Part shown: in pieces, positions 1 through 11,800 of the stretch | Position numbering within the stretch: position 1 is the stretch's first letter | Layout: every line of letters begins with the position of its first letter | Source of the DNA: Pachyseris speciosa | Taxonomy: Eukaryota > Cnidaria > Anthozoa > Scleractinia > Pachyseridae | Assembly (NCBI GenBank): GCA_016490735.1 | Contig: JAEMWC010000395.1 | Location: forward strand, 257,501 to 321,500 | Reading direction: 5' to 3' | Length of the DNA: 64,000 bases | Notes under the pieces: generated by a model | What the model was told of the DNA's origin: nothing | The model's database searches: none | Seen by the model: the letters and a program-made list of their open reading frames with translations, nothing else | Position numbers and translations under genes: made by a program

Positions 1-241
1 GGGTCGTAATGCCGCGACTTCTTCGTAAGAAAGCGAAAGAAACTGGTTGGTATCGATATACTCGTTCTCTGAAGGTTCGCTTGTCTTCTGGGGTTCGGAT
101 CGTTCAGTTGTTTGAGGTTCCGGTGATTCTCGCCTCCTTTCTTCTGGCTTCTTGTCTGGCGCGCCGTCAGGCTTTGGTCGAACTTGAGGTTGATGTGCAG
201 TGCTTATAACAGGTGGCCTCGATGTTCCACAACCCATAGAA
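1..241 (-). CDS. Possible 3'-part exon of an unknown gene, cut by the window edge
   Basis: On the minus strand an open frame runs from a good acceptor (pyrimidine-rich stretch ending in CTAG just before position 241) to the window edge. The frame is rich in Pro, Glu, Lys and Ser and ends with a less charged stretch. It looks like a disordered cytoplasmic tail. I do not recognise the family. The alternative is a chance open frame in repeat DNA. No second exon could be tied to it. Confidence 0.3.
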
Positions 242-1148
242 CTAGAAATGAGAAACGAAACCGGAATTTATGAAAAGTGAGATTGTTTCAACGCGAACCA
301 TCCAAACCGGCCATGTTTACTGCGGCCCACCACCCAACACGACCTAATTATCATACATTTTTATGAAAATCAACTCACTGATTTGACGAAAGAGTTTTGT
401 TTGTCCCTATCTATAGACTGTTGCTTATAGCAACGAATTTTTTGTCAAGATTTCAACGGATGAATGCGCACAATATTACCTTCAATCTTCTTGCTGCCAT
501 TTTCTTGGCATTTTTCTCTCGACCCAGTCTACCTCAAATAAGACTGTCACTTCTTTCATATTCCTTTCAGCCAAGAAATCGACTGTTTATTTTCCCAGCC
601 TTGAATTTCGTGCAAATGTTCTGGCAAATTGACCAAATAATTGTTATAGAAATTTACAGAGAAGCTTAATTATATTCAATTCCTTATGATAAACAAAAGA
701 GAACAAAAGGAAACTGCACTCCAACTGCGTTCAAGCATATTTATTGCGCACTTCCGGTGTGAAGTCCCGGGAAAAATTTTGTTTGCAGTGTTTTAATACG
801 ACGTTCGTTTGAAAATCGCTCTGTCAGGAGTTATGATCTCCGATTATGGTTCTAGCAAATACCGAACGCAGTAAATAACGATGATCAAGCCATGAATTGA
901 ATGTATCATTCCAAAATCCCCGGCCATCCTGTAGACATTTTGTAAATCCGCAGACCAGTGCATAAGCGCTTGCCAACTTGGGCATAATCCGATAAACTTA
1001 CTATCACACTTTGCATGAGCCGCTGAACTCGAAAAATAAATTATAAACCATTCGAGGGGCATAAGGGAAGTGTGACTCTTGCGTTACTTTTATGTAAGAT
1101 ATTTACGAAAAACTGCCCTCTCAGTCGCAGCACTAAGGAGTCACAAGT
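242..1148. other. Non-genic DNA, nothing recognised
   Basis: AT-rich sequence with short chance open frames on both strands. I see no domain, splice-site series or repeat of note. Confidence 0.5.
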
Positions 1149-1206
1149 CGTTCTTTGTCTCGTCACGCAACGAGGGGAGGAGCGTTGCGTGACGAGACAA
1201 AGAACG
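1149..1206. repeat. Perfect 24-bp inverted repeat (hairpin)
   Basis: The arms 1149-1172 and 1183-1206 are exact reverse complements (one arm begins CGTTCTTTGTCTCGTC) around a 10-bp purine loop. This is the core of a fold-back (MITE-like) repeat or a very recent inverted duplication. Confidence 0.8.
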
Positions 1207-3786
1207 GCTGCGAAGAAAAACTATCTCAGTATCTGTACGCTTTGTCCCGAACTTAATTATCAAAAGCAAGTTCCTCCTCTACCGCATATCTGATCGTAAT
1301 TGTGGCTGTAATATATACGCAAGCGTTATGCACTGTTCAGCAGATGCACAAAATGGAACCTGAAGGAAGAAGAGAAATTTGCCTCACGCCTAATTAAAAC
1401 AGACATTGAGTATGGACATGGAGCCATGAAAGACCGTTTACGTTTGGATTCCCTCGATTTCTAAAACAAAAAACAACAACAACAACAGCAACCTAATTTC
1501 CGCTCAAAAACTTTAAGTCAAAAACTGACTTAAATGGATTTTTTTTAAGTTCAGACAGAAGCGCTTCTGGATCAGGGCGAAAATACCACTGGACAGCCAA
1601 AAAGTTGTATTTAAATTTTGATTTTTTTTAAATTGGATTGTTTGTATGATCATTTGAGCTGAAACAGTATATTATCTGTATTTTGGCCGAACTGTTAACC
1701 TGCGATCAGGCGTTCTTTTTTGGCGGGTGGGAGAGAAAGGGGGTGGGGGACAGGTTGACGTATCTGGATTGGAAGGCGCACTCCTTAACTCGCGTTAAGC
1801 AATCTCGTTCGCGCTGCTTTGTCAGACTTATATTCCTAAGTGATAACTGAGTGACACTCTACAACTAGAGACTGACGGTCATGAAAAGGGCTAAATGAAA
1901 AAAACAAATTTCGTCAAGATACTACAAAAAAACAAACAAACAAACGAAAGATGAACAGAAGAAGAGGAACTTCTTATTCCAAGCGTTATACACTGCTCAG
2001 CAGATGTACAAAATGGTTAACAGGAATCGAACGTGTAAAGGATCGAAGGAGCGAAGGTGTGAAACCAGCTTCACACCTATAACTCTGAAATATTGGCAAT
2101 TTTCCTTTTTTTTCGGTTAAAAATGACTGCCCCAGCAATTGCTGACATTACTTACTTTGTATTTTCTCGGCAGAGTTGAACACCCTTCTTTCGGCAACAA
2201 AACACGGAGAAAATTGATAAAGTTGATCTTGGAACAGTGTCCATCACCAGTGACATAAGTGTGGAGCGGGCGCTTTTCAGTTACTGCCTGTAAATGATTT
2301 CATACAGGTGAGAACTACATCAGTAATGATATCCTGTAAAGAAGTAGCCAGGACATTCCATTCCCATTGTGTATGAATATCCAGTCAGGAGGGAGAATAG
2401 AACTGACGCAAACAACGGCCGCAAAGGCGGCTACGGGCTTAACCACCGAAATTTAAAAGCCACGATGTGATTGGTCAGTTCCTGGAATGGAATGTTCGGC
2501 TCGGTTCAGCAGACGTTGGTGGGGAGGGAGAATAGGACCGACACAAACAACGGCTGCGAAGGAGGCAAGATTAGGAGAGCATTCCGGGCAAAATCATGTG
2601 CCCATGCACCTAACCAATTATACAACTAATATGAAAAGTTTAAGCCACGCGCCTCAAGTAGTTTAAGGCCTGGGTCAGGGGCGTTAATTAGAGAAAACGT
2701 TCTTTCTGTAATATAACAGCCCAGGGGAATGACACTGAAACGAAATTCTGCACATGGGAAGTTCTCATCATCCTTAACATTTTCACGTGCAATAAACGTT
2801 ATCATAGATCACGTGACGTGTCTTTGAAATCATTACTTATTTGAGAAGTAGGTGACGGTTGTAGGATATCCTGTGATATCGAATAAAAACGCTTTTCTCA
2901 TGCGTATTAATTATTTCCAGCGTCTCACGTTTGGAGTGACAGTCCATCGTTCTCAACAAAAAAGTTATGAGGGCAAAGGTCATTTTTCGTCCAAGATTTC
3001 AACCTTTAGCCACTAATAATTTAAAATCTAAAACTCGTGAACAACCACTCCAAGCGTAGAAAGTTAGATATGTTGGATTTATATTAAAACGCTGATTTAT
3101 TTATCTGTAAACTTAAAATCCGCCACCGCATCGCCGATTTAAGAATTTTTTCAAATTTTGATCACGTGACTAATCATGTGATCAAATTTATACTTTAAGG
3201 CAAACAAGGACAACAAGACTTATCTTCAGGGAAAGTTTCATCCGGTTCTAGGCAATCTGGAGAAAGATATTGGCGATCAACCATATTTCTGAACATATTT
3301 CTAAACCCAAGCCTTAAACTGCTCGAGACGGTAGATTTCATAACAACTGACACGCAAAACTGTCTCTTTGACCGTAACCTGATCGCAGGTTACTGGCCGT
3401 AAGGCAAGGTGTATTGTCATTAATGAAATATTGGAAAACTGCATATTTCCCCGCTGTAAAATCAGCCTTGGTACGTTTTTCAGTCGTCACAGAATTATCT
3501 TAATTTGGGGACTAGGTCTACCATAATCCAGCCGCTTTGAGTCTATTGGCCTTTTGTGTTGGTAATTTAGAAACACAGAATACAATTGTGTGAGAAGACC
3601 GTTGGGAAAAATGGTTGAGTCCCCGTTCGGTAAGCCCAATTTTTCTTCACCCACTCGCAATCAGGTAACTCATGCTTCTACTGAAAGCTTCTAATACAAA
3701 AGAAAAACAAAACAAAACAAAAAACGAATCTTCAGATAACCTAACCACTGCAATCAGCTTGATGTAGCCTGCAACTCAGCTTCCCA
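1207..3786. other. Non-genic DNA, nothing recognised
   Basis: No supported gene. It holds A-runs, scattered repeat-like blocks around 1980-2060 and 2390-2560, and no long open frame. Confidence 0.5.
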
Positions 3787-4047
3787 TGATTGAGGCCTTC
3801 CAAGGGGTAGAAGCGACAAGCGACAACCGACATGGCTCCGAAAACAAGCGACAATCTTCTCCCAAAATACCGACAACCGACAGAAACTGGCAGAAAACGC
3901 GCGACAGTTTGCGACAGCGACAATTCACTTTCCATTCCTCTTTGTTTTCTTTGCGACAATGGAATTTGCCCTTAACGACACAAGCGAGAGACAGAGTCAG
4001 CTAAACGAGCGACGAACCGACATCAGACCACTCCTTGGAAGGCCTCG
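3787..4047. repeat. Fold-back (MITE-like) element
   Basis: The left end contains GAGGCCTTCCAAGG and the right end its reverse complement CCTTGGAAGGCCTC, enclosing about 230 bp of GCGACA-rich repeats. The open frames on both strands here are by-products of the repeats. No transposase is present, so it is non-autonomous if mobile. Confidence 0.55.
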
Positions 4048-4149
4048 TGATTAGCCATGATTTATTTTTTTCTAGTGTAAGGTTTTCTTAGTATAAGGTT
4101 AAGATACAGTACTTGATTATCCTGTCACCGAAAGGGAAGTCTATATACT

Positions 4150-4322
4150 AAAGGAACCATGCAAACACAGTTTGCCACTCAGCTTTCGACACACATCTCT
4201 GTTGAAAGAAAAACTTTTTGCCCCGAGTCGGAATCGAACCGACGTTCCCCAGTTTCTAGTCGGGCGTTATAACCACTCCACTACCGGAGCAACCACGCTG
4301 GCAATGCGGCCACTTTAGAAAG
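4150..4322 (-). repeat. tRNA-derived SINE-like repeat, copy 1 of a direct pair
   Basis: The minus strand carries a tRNA-like A box (TAGTGGAGTGG) and B box (GGTTCGATTCC) at 4211-4295. The whole block from AAAGGAACCATGCAAACAC is repeated at 4471-4643 with few changes. The predicted acceptor stem pairs poorly, so this is a tRNA-derived repeat and not a tRNA gene. Confidence 0.6.
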
Positions 4323-4470
4323 TGAGTAGTATCGCACGTCAGCCATTCCTCGGAACATTTTTCTTTCGAGACTTTTGTGTGTTTCCTGGCTTCTAAATTC
4401 CCTGGATGGGAATTAGAAATATATGTATGTAAATACCTTCGAAGCCATGAAAGCCGTAGAACAATATAGT

Positions 4471-4643
4471 AAAGGAACCATGCAAACACAGTTTGCCACT
4501 CAGCTTTCGACACACATCTCTGTTGAAAGAAAAACTTTTTGCCCCGAGTCGGAATCGAACCGACGTTCCCCAGTTACTAGTCGGGCGTGATAACCACTAC
4601 ACTACCGGAACAACCACGCTGGCAACGCGGCCACTTTAGAAAG
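4471..4643 (-). repeat. tRNA-derived SINE-like repeat, copy 2 of a direct pair
   Basis: Nearly identical to 4150-4322 and in the same orientation, about 321 bp away. The few substitutions fall mainly in the tRNA-like part. The pair could come from a local tandem duplication. Confidence 0.6.
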
Positions 4644-7600
4644 TCTTTTCAGGGAAAATGAGTTTGACCAAACAAAAGCAGCCATTTCAGGGTTTTAAAA
4701 ACCGGTTGAAGTTAGGTGGACCAGCGCTGGTTATTCACAACAAGTGCGACCGAGTAGTTTGAAACATCCAAAGTTATAATGGTCATAATTGGGGACTTTG
4801 AACCAGGGTTCTCCGGATTACAATCCCGACGCCCTTATCACCCATGCAGTACGCTGCCTGAAATATATTGTAAAGGTACACGACTGAGAGGGAAAAAACG
4901 AGAAGCTTTAACCAGTGCAATAGACTCGTAGGCGGCACGCGGGTTGCAAATGTTAGCGGCATTGCAGCTCGCCCAGTTTATTAACACAGCGCCACATTCA
5001 AATCTCGTCGTTCATACAATAAGTTGCACAGATCAATTTCTTTGGATTTATTTAAAAAAAAAAGCTAACACAACGTAATATTTTGTAATTAAATATTAAA
5101 GATGATTTGGCTGCCAGTGCTGGACGGCAGTGTAATATAAGGCGGCTTGTAAACTGGAAGTCAATTGAACGAGAAATTTATATACTGGACACTTTGTTAC
5201 CCGTAGCAGGCGTAGAAATTAACCTTATCATGCAAAAAATATATTCTGCGCTAAAACGTTTATGGGCAGTCCAAAAACAAACGTTGTTTCTTCCAGTCAC
5301 TTCAGTTTGTTTTGCGTTTCGCCAACGGCGGGGGTGAATTCATTCTGCTTTGAACGAACTTCGAAACAGTTTTATTCTAAGTTTCCTGGTTTTGTCTGTG
5401 CGGTTTACATTTTTTTTCAGTGAAACAGTGTGCAGGATATTACAAAACTATTCAAAAAACGGTGTATGTCATTATTATGAAAGTAAACCAAACTTATGAA
5501 CTCAAGGACAATCTTCCAGGGCGAGCGACTGAAAGGAAAACTTGTATTTAACTACAGTTTTCTATAATTCAGTGGAAAATTCGAACGGACGAATTAAGCT
5601 GAAGCCACTCATTTGGACGATAAATGAAGTGAAAAACAACACAATTGTGTCGGAAAAAAGGGAAAAGACGAAGCTAAGGAATATCAAAGGAGTATATCGA
5701 GATTATTCAAATAATTGTTAAGTAAAAACATTTGTCTCGACTTTATCGAGCACTGGGAGAATGCACTTGACAACTAATTCACAATCATTGACGTAATTTT
5801 TCATATTGGCTTCACACTTTATGGGGCAAATCATACCTGAATTAAACTGCGTAATGCTGGAGTGTAGAAACATTCCCTTTTATGTGGCACCGGCTGGAAA
5901 GATTTGCGTCACAAAGCAATCGATTTTGTTTTGTAATTTTGCTTTCCTTTGCAGCGGGATGCAATTTTAGTACTGCCAAATGATATTAAACAACGTTTCT
6001 GTTCAGTTAAATCCATAGTGATGTATGTTTTTTTAACTGTTTGACATGCAGTATGCCAATTTTAATTTGATTCAAACTGTGCAAAGATGGCCGTGAAAGG
6101 GGGGATGGGGGCTAGGAAAGGAGCCTTACTAAACTCATAGTTAGTATACCTAGCTGTGGTGACAAATAAGCATGTCATTTAATTATTCACGCGAGGTGTC
6201 GTGATGTTTTCATGGCAACAGGATATTGAGAGCTCAGTTTTTCTTCATCTTTTTGCAAACAATTTGCAGTTTCTTGATTCAAAATTATACTTGTCTCAGC
6301 CTTTTTAGAAAGTTTTAACGGTTTTGATCATTAGAGAGTCAATCTTGTCAGCTTTTAGAGGTTTTGGAAACATCGCGGGAGCTACCATGTTGCATAACCT
6401 CATCACGGCACTACTGACCCCTGTGGACCTCTTGAATTTACGAATGAGAAGGAGAGGGGTACATTTGTTCAATGAGAAAACAAACAAATCCCGCATTATG
6501 TGTTCCTGTGGCATTGAAAATTCCAGAAAACAAAAAACGGCTACCTTCACGGTTTCGGAGTTTCAGAGGTGTACTTAAAAAGCTTTCTTTTATCATGGTT
6601 GTGTAATCACCTTATATCTAAGTTGTTGCATGTAATTTTTATTTATTTTATTTTTTAATTTTACATTATAATTATAACTGCTTCTATTCTATTTTATTTT
6701 ATATAGGGCCTCTATTGATAGCAGTCTTTTTACATTGTAAAATACTGAAAGAGTAACCTTATTTAAATATTGATATTTTTAAACACTATAGCATCTTAAA
6801 AACCATATTTTTACATAACAGAATTTTTATAGTGTGAATGTGAAATGTCTTCCACCTTGACACTTCTTTTGTGGCGCCTGAAAGCTTGAATAACATTGCG
6901 AGAACCTTAAAAAATTTGTGAGCAACTTTTGATTGTTCTCGTAGCAATGCTTCCTCTCTAATCAACTTTCTTTTGGCAAGATAACCAAGCTTTACCCGTG
7001 AGAGTATCAGTCGTAGGGAAATGTCACTGGAACTCATTTTAACAGAATTTTTTTTTCAGTCCTTTTTGTTTTACTTTGTTGACAAGCTAGCACCTTTTTG
7101 GCCACTAAAAACTAAGATAATAAGCGTCCTCAGAGAAGCAGGCAGTTATATATGTGGTTATGAACAAATTAAAGAAGGCCTTCGCCGTAAGCTGTATTAT
7201 ATGGTGCAGTAATTAAAACTTCTAGGCTCCCAGCAAACGTTTCGTCAATGATTAACGCTTTTGAGAGAATTTTTGAAACTTTTGCTCGATTTGAATAGAC
7301 ACTCAGTAAATCCTTTCCTTCGAGGTATAGACTATAGGTAAGTTTGTCTCTCTTGCGACAAGTTTAAACTCAGTTAGCAATACTCTGCTCATATGATTTC
7401 CAACTATAATCATGTCCTAGATTTAACACGATTGCACTCGTTAAAGTAAGCCAATTCAATTACATCAGTATACTGGCCCAGAATTATGGAATCTACAACT
7501 TAAGCGTATCAGCGAGACTTGTTTATATTATCAGGTTTTTATAGACAGAAATAGCCCGGATCGATATTGAAAGCTGGACTTAAATACCATGCTGACTGAC

Positions 7601-7712
7601 TCTCGTTTTGCGAACTGCATTTTACATAATACATAATGGACACCTATATAGCTTAGTATTTTGCCTTGTAGACGTATACACATGTAAATACTCTGCATGA
7701 GCCCTTTTTCTT

Positions 7713-7713
<1 letters not shown>
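4644..7713. other. Non-genic DNA, nothing recognised
   Basis: AT-rich, without a convincing gene. Overlapping short frames at 6305-6578 on both strands and at 6786-7212 have no recognisable domain or splice context. Confidence 0.5.

Positions 7714-7774
<61 letters not shown>
7714..7774. repeat. (TAA)n microsatellite
   Basis: About 20 uninterrupted TAA units with one TAG interruption near the end. It yields a spurious poly-Leu frame on the minus strand. Confidence 0.95.
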
Positions 7775-7775
<1 letters not shown>

Positions 7776-8273
7776 GTAATAAACGAATATTTAAACAGAA
7801 TAAACCCATCAGTAGGCTAGTACAAATAGTACTGTTATCAAAGGAGTCCTGTAAATACTAAAAAAGATAAAAAATGTAAAATGTACAAGTGGAAAATACA
7901 GCGGTAAAAAGCGATACTTTAGAAAACTACAAACAAAAATGTTTTGAGTTATAGTCGTTTACTTTTTCTTTATGGTTTCCCCATTTAGTGGTTGTTTTAC
8001 TACCATTTCAGACTTTCACTTAGGTACAAATCAGTGACCTTAATTTACCCTCGGGGTTATCAGTTTAGTATGGCACAGCACAAAAAGGCCAGTGGGGACG
8101 AGTAAATACTACATGAAACTAATAATTCAAGTAAACATAACAAGGTGAAGAAACCCAGCTGGCAGGATGCGAACCAGTTGGCTATTTACAAGCGTGGCCG
8201 AACTAGAGAGGGAATTTGACCACGGGGCCCAGGATTGAAATTCAGCGCTCTAATAACTCGGTCATGTTGCCTC

Positions 8274-8522
8274 CTGGCGAGCGTTTCTCAAAACTCCGGA
8301 AAACATTTCGGGCCCGAGAAGTATTTCTCAAGTCATTTTTCTATCGATTGGTACTAGCTTTTTAAGCAAACTAACCCAATGCATTTCTCAATTTTGTACC
8401 GAGCTTTCTTGAAATATTTTTAAAAATATCGGAAATTGAATTTCTGGTGATGAACCTAGTGCACATAAAATAGTTTTACGGGTCCGAAACGTTTCGGGAG
8501 TTTTGAGAAACGGGCGCCAGGT
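8274..8522. repeat. MITE-like element with about 40-bp terminal inverted repeats
   Basis: The left end (CTGGCGAGCGTTTCTC) and right end (GAGAAACGGGCGCCAG) are imperfect reverse complements, and the match extends inward through TTTCGG-rich sequence. The body is about 245 bp, with no coding capacity. It lies just downstream of the last exon of receptor copy A and is not seen at the matching place in copy B. Confidence 0.6.
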
Positions 8523-8563
8523 CATGGCTCCATCAGCTATTAGGAAATAAAACGTCAGGTCTT

Positions 8564-8827
8564 CTAATCTTCCAATTTGTTGGGTGACAGCTCTTTCATG
8601 GATGAAGCCGGTGAAGGTGAAGGAACTGGAGAGAGGCTGCCCCGGGGTTCACCATTTTGTTGGACGCAAAGTGTGTTGGTATATGAACCATTCACATATC
8701 TTTCCCTTCCCATTTCAGTGCCCTGGTGGGTGCTTGAGATGTCAATGGACCTACGGGCCATCGTAGTCATCATAGTCGAATCTCCAGATTCATCATCGAG
8801 TAATTTCATCTTTAGACTATGAACCAG
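8564..8827 (-). CDS. Receptor A exon 15 (C-terminal tail)
   Basis: Hydrophilic 87-residue tail starting LVHSLKMKLL and ending in a Ser/Pro-rich stretch and a TAG stop. Its first two thirds are conserved in copy B. Confidence 0.75.
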   Translation of the reverse strand: MVHSLKMKLLDDESGDSTMMTTMARRSIDISSTHQGTEMGRERYVNGSYTNTLCVQQNGEPRGSLSPVPSPSPASSMKELSPNKLED

Positions 8828-11800
8828 CTGGTGAAAGCAGAGAATTGAAGAACATTACTTTGGTCTGTGCAACGAGTATAGCGTACTTACATCGAGGCAT
8901 AATATATAGAGGGGGTTTTCACGTGACCTCATAAAAACTAAAATTCAAAAGTTAACAGACTTTTGCATTTTTATCTTCATCACGTAAAAGACATAAAAGA
9001 GCAGTTTGAATTTTTTGTTTTTCACAGTGCGAGACATAAAGATGTCTGCTCACAAGCATGAAGCATCCACTTAACAAGCACTTACATGAAAACATCGTGT
9101 GTTTTTGAGGTTTGAAAAGCCAACATGGTAAGAGAAGCGTCTACGTGAATATTTGAAAACTCAATTGAGAGAACAAAGCCTTTCAGATAGCTAAAGTAAG
9201 AAATGTATGTTTTAACTCGTTTCCGGCCGCCATCATGGCGTCCCTCAGAGGAACACCAAGATGGCGTTTCCACACAAAACACTATAATTTTGAGTGGTAC
9301 ATTTTGCCGAATAACTCGAGTACGGGATATCGCACGGCCCTGAGACTTTGGCATGTTGTTTATTTATTACCCTTTTATGATACCACAATTTCTTGACTTT
9401 ATCTATTTGAATGGTTGACGATTTTATTTTTTTACTTACGAGACTGAAAATGCTCTCTATATATACTACATTTTACTATTTCGCTATAATTTAATGATAA
9501 TAATAATAATAATAATAATAATAATTATTATTATTATTATGATATAATTTCGACTCGTTCAATTCTCATAATGTGCATGGTTAGTCTTTCCAAGACATCA
9601 GCTGTTGGGAATTAAAGGGCAGAGGTGAATATATGTGGATCGTCTTCTTCGGACTTTACCTGTGTTGAGCAAGTAAAAGTGCGTGCATGACTGACTTAAC
9701 AGAAATGCGCTAAATCCAGTTTCTTTTACCTTGGGTATGAAGATCAAACATATGGTGGCTGTAGCGGGGAATATTATGCACACGCTCAGCGCCGCGTACA
9801 GCTCATTGTACTGTTTATCCACCAAGATGACCGCCAAGAAAGCACCAATCATAGACAAGACCACCACGTTGTAAACACAAATACCGACGACGCGTGAGTC
9901 ATTCAGATGAGCGTAAACAACATTCCTTGTCTCGTACGCGAGGAAAAGGCTATAAAGCAGGAGAATTCCTTTGTAAACATAGATCAGCGCCAGCCACATC
10001 GGCATGTTCTCTGCCATGCAGGTATTTAATGTATATACGATGGTTTGGTGGTAATCATTTGGATCATTCTGCAATAAAATCACAAACGTAAGAACATTAG
10101 AGCATTTTTCAAATAAGCGTCGTAAACCAAAACCAAAGCAATTAATCTGACCAATCACAGCAGAAGTAAGCAATCACAGCATGTTGCCGGCGCAAAGCGC
10201 GGGAAAATGCGCGCTTGCAAGTCGCGATTGGTTTTAGTTTTGCTTCTCATTGGTTGAGAAAGTCGTGGGAGTTTTCTTGGCCAATCACAAAGCGAAGAAA
10301 TGCAAAACCAAAGAAAAACGAGAATTACTTTCGACACTCAATTGAAAACGGCTCAACTCCCAGTGATATCAATAAGTCAGTTAGCTGTAGGCTCGACGGT
10401 CACCGCGAGCCGCGGTCTGTCCTGAGTCAGTCTGACATACCTGGCAGTCATTTTTCTCATTTTTGTTTTCATTCGTTTGTTCGTTCTAACTTTCCTGGTG
10501 TCCCTATTTATCATCATCATAATCATCATCATCTTCTTCTTCTTCTTCTTCTTCTTCTTCTTCTTCTTCTTCTTCTTCTTCTTCTTCTTCACCATCATCA
10601 CCATCATCACCATCATCATGGGTCCTTATGTCAGCAAAAGGCGTCCTTGTGAGGTTTGCGTGAGCAACAGAGGCTCTAAGGACAGGTGGCCAGCCCATCA
10701 CCCAGCTTCCACCCAACCTTGCGATATGTGAGGCCTGCCACAGCACAGAGAACTACGTTCTCTACTCTTATCGATCAATATGTGGGTTCTTTTACGTCCC
10801 CTGTACGTTTTGCGTGAGGAGGTGAAGGAGGCAAGACTAACCGCCTTATGGCACTGCGCGTGCCCAGTAACGCGATTATATATATCTGAACTGAAGCAAA
10901 TGTTCAGCACAAAGCCGGCAAGTTTCTTGTCAGGTCTTGGATTGTAACTCACGACCTTCCGCAAGGCAGTCCGGTGCTCTACCAACTGAGCTAACCATAG
11001 GGCGGTTTCTCCCCTATTACCGAATGTTTGTTACTGATTAAACTCCTTATCTATTATATTCTGACCTTTTTATCTATGTCGACTTGTTTGTGTTGCAGTG
11101 GATCAGTAACTTCCCATGCTAACAAAGTCACCACGTCAATCAACACGATTCCACCAACCATGGCTAGCAACGTCCAATCAGAGAGAGGGCCGAGCTGAGG
11201 AATTTCAAAGGCATGTTAGCGCTGACTTTCATTGATTTCAATCGATGTTCAAAACCGATGAAAGGACAATTTGATGACACTAAGTTCTAGTGGTTTGTCT
11301 CAAGACTATTTTGTCTGTTTTTTACAGCACAATCCTTGAAATACTTACGCGAGCTTTTAAACGCTTGTTTGTGCAAATCTTGTAAATTCGCCAGGTTTTG
11401 ATGAACATAGCACCAAAGGCCAAAGAAAACCCTATGTCCAGAATCCAGGCGCGAGCCTTGAAATAAAAGAAAATAACATGCCAGTAAAAAAATTTGAACT
11501 AAGATGGAAGAAGTTGTATTATAACATAGCTAGTAAATTCGAGTAGTCAAATTCAGTTGCGCGAGCGTGCTTCATATTCCTATTGTGCGCGCTGATGACG
11601 TAGAAGAGCGAATTTCTCTTTACTCAATATTTAAACTTCCGCGTTGAAAATGTTATAAAGCAATTGGTTCATACGTCAGCTGTAAGTTCATCGAGATATG
11701 AAGCACTTGGGAAGTTTGGAGAGCACTCAAGAACCTAGAGTTGGCTCTCGGCTACGCCTCGAGCAACTCTTACGCATCTTTCGTGCTCTCCAAACTTCCC

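Noticed and set aside
10215..10746. Frames with poly-His, poly-Leu, poly-Lys and poly-Glu runs
   Set aside because: By-products of the (TTC)n/(CAT)n microsatellite in a receptor intron.
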